Positions 62,474-64,000 of a stretch of 64,000 bases of DNA are shown here, piece by piece. Source of the stretch: Leptasterias polaris. Its lineage: Eukaryota > Echinodermata > Asteroidea > Forcipulatida > Asteriidae. A program made the position numbers and the translations under genes. The stretch is from assembly GCA_037783415.1 (NCBI GenBank), contig JAZGTN010000071.1, forward strand, positions 4,533,501 through 4,597,500. Reading direction: 5' to 3'. Position 1 is the stretch's first letter; every line of letters begins with the position of its first letter. The notes beneath the pieces were generated by a model, which saw only the letters and a list, made by a program, of their open reading frames with translations, was not told the origin of the DNA and made no database searches.

Positions 62474-63588
62474 AAGTGAGTGGAACCACCTTGGTTTCTA
62501 CTGTGACAAAGGTGACGACTGGACCCTCATTCACAACAGAAGAAGTGAAAACCACCACTATTACTACTCCTGCTGGAGAGCAGCTGACAACCACTACATC
62601 CTTGCCTCTTGTGTCAACCACACCAGGCAAGTAGCTCTGGAATTCTTTCCTAGACAGTGTGAGTCAGAACCCAGTTTGCAATGGATATGTTTGACAATTT
62701 GTGTACTTCTTATCTCACAGGATACTGCCTTGAATCAATGGACGAAGAAGGACTGGAGGCAAGCCGCAGCGCTGAAGGCAACTCTAGCTTAGACGGCGTG
62801 ACTGGTTTGTGGACTGTATCAACACCAGTTACAGACAACAGAGAGAAGACACCAAAACTTCTCTCTGAATATACAAAACCGTCAGTTGTCAAGGGAATCC
62901 GATTGAAGTTGGTGACAGACATTGTTGAAGGCTTGACATTGGGACCTGTGGAAGTCAGATTTATCTTCTCTTCAAAGGGTCCCGGTGATGAAAAGTTCAC
63001 TGAGGTTGCCGATCCAAAAACAAAAGAAGTGGTAAGCCCTTTTAAAATGTTTTTAAATGATTTATATGTGGTGATTTAATTAGTTTTTTTATTTGACATT
63101 TCTGTCTTTTTGATTGACTAAAAACTTAACTTTATTGCCCTCTGAAGATCAAGAAAGTGACGCTTGAGCCAGAGGTTCCAGTGATGTCCCTCCTCCCTGA
63201 AAGTGCTCCTTTGCAAGATGTTACAAGCGTTCGTGTTGAAGTTGTAGGAGTTTCCGGTGCCAATAAAACCACATTAGATGTGGACATTCTAGGCTGTTCA
63301 AAGGGTAAGACTTTTGATTTGATGTTATTCTTTAAACAAAAATGCAGGCTTGATTTCCTTTATTTTGATTGGGGGTTCATCGATGGAGATATGAGAACAT
63401 GTTTTTTTTTCCCCCCTCTTGTACAGAAGTTTCAACAACAAGCAGTCCTGTCAGTGACCAGATCAAGACAACCTTACCAAGCAAGGTCAAAGTAACTACA
63501 GTAAATGTTGTTACTTCACCTGTTGGGATAACCACTGAGGAAACAACAACTGTTAAAACAACATCTCCACCAAAAGTCACAACAGAAG
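62474..63588 (+). CDS. Array unit 43 (exons A-D)
   Basis: Exons A 62474-62626, B 62721-63031, C 63148-63304, D 63427-63588. The A-B intron has gctctggaattc, shared only with unit 44. Confidence 0.87.
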
Positions 63589-63733
63589 GTGAGGGTATTA
63601 TGTCATTTATTTGAAATCTATCAGTATTTTCCTTTTCCTTTTCTTCCTTTTTGTGGGGGTGGAGGAAGTTCAAAATCAAGTGTTATTGTGAGGTACTTTT
63701 GTTTCTTAATTAACTCTTGTTGGTTGTTTCCAG

Positions 63734-64000
63734 AAGTGAGTGGAACCACCTTGGTTTCTACTGTGACAAAGGTGACGACTGGACCCTCATTCACAACAGA
63801 AGAAGTGAAAACCACCACTATTACTACTCCTGCTGGAGAGCAGCTGACAACCACTACATCCTTGCCTCTTGTGTCAACCACACCAGGCAAGTAGCTCTGG
63901 AATTCTTTCCTAGACAGTGTGAGTCAGAACCCAGTTTGCAATGGATATGTTTGACAATTTGTGTACTTCTTATCTCACAGGATACTGCCTTGAATCAATG
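63734..64000 (+). CDS. Array unit 44, cut by the window end
   Basis: Exon A 63734-63886 is complete with its GC donor, and exon B starts at 63981. The intron variants match unit 43, so the array clearly continues beyond the window. Confidence 0.87.

Larger units (their letters stand above)
9520..64000 (+). repeat. Giant coding tandem array: 43 complete and 1 partial unit of about 1,260 bp
   Basis: Units start at 9520, 10783, 12045 and so on to 63734, with lengths of 1,258-1,264 bp. Each has four exons: A (153 nt, phase 1-1), B (311 nt, 1-0), C (157 nt, 0-1), D (162 or 165 nt, 1-1). Introns are about 93, 116, 122 and 145 bp. Each unit encodes 261-262 residues: Thr-rich linker, one Cys-bounded domain, second Thr-rich linker. 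Introns are as conserved as exons. Length variants come from an ACA indel in D, T/C homopolymers before D, and a few 1-2 bp indels. The array continues past the window. Confidence 0.97.

Noticed and set aside
9520..64000. Forty-odd separate tandem genes instead of one gene
   Set aside because: No start codons, polyadenylation sites or terminal exons separate the units, and every D exon ends in a proper donor in phase 1 that matches the next A exon.
9520..64000. CRISPR array, satellite DNA or ribosomal repeat
   Set aside because: The repeats are about 1.26 kb, protein-coding with spliced exons, and lack spacers; no rRNA sequence is seen.

Overview
The window looks like animal (metazoan) nuclear DNA. 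It is AT-rich, its short exons are bounded by GT/AG-type splice sites, and those exons encode LDL-receptor class A (LDLa) modules and Thr-rich, mucin-like linkers. I see one gene only, on the + strand, and it is open at both ends: the first exon seen is already entered by splicing and the last is cut by the window edge. A marine invertebrate, possibly an echinoderm, is my best guess from general sequence character, but the sequence does not prove it.

Layout. (1) 34-3580: six exons, one LDLa domain each, all in phase 1, separated by ordinary introns. (2) 4022-4890: a 10-codon exon and a 46-codon Thr-rich exon that join the LDLa region to the repeats. (3) 5003-8992: two tandem copies of a 1,990-bp block with exon order D'-B1'-C1'-A'-B2'-C2'. 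(4) 8983-9519: a third D' exon followed by a decayed piece of a C-type exon, the scar of a shortened block. (5) 9520-64000: 43 complete copies and the start of a 44th of a unit of about 1,260 bp, each with four exons: A (Thr-rich linker), B and C (together one domain of about 156 residues) and D (second Thr-rich linker). All exons I checked are open in every copy.

Splicing the exons as drawn gives roughly 12,500 codons in the window (about 11,240 from the 43 units), so the protein would be giant: an LDLa cluster, then dozens of alternating Thr-rich stalks and globular domains. The BC domain has one Cys at its start and one at its end (in a Gly-Cys ending) and a beta-rich hydrophobic pattern. 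This suggests a divergent F5/8-type-C (discoidin / galactose-binding-like) domain, but I cannot confirm that by reading. An extracellular or secreted, heavily glycosylated, mucus-like, adhesive or matrix protein is the simplest inference.

The most unusual features are: the size and near-identity of the array, introns included; a GC-AG intron carried in every 1.26-kb unit (44 times), whereas the related intron in the 1,990-bp blocks uses GT; a 13,863-bp tandem duplication of 11 units inside the array; smaller duplications of one to three units; and the intermediate at 9145-9519 that suggests how the 1.26-kb unit arose from the 1,990-bp block. No second gene, RNA gene, CRISPR array or intact transposon was recognised.
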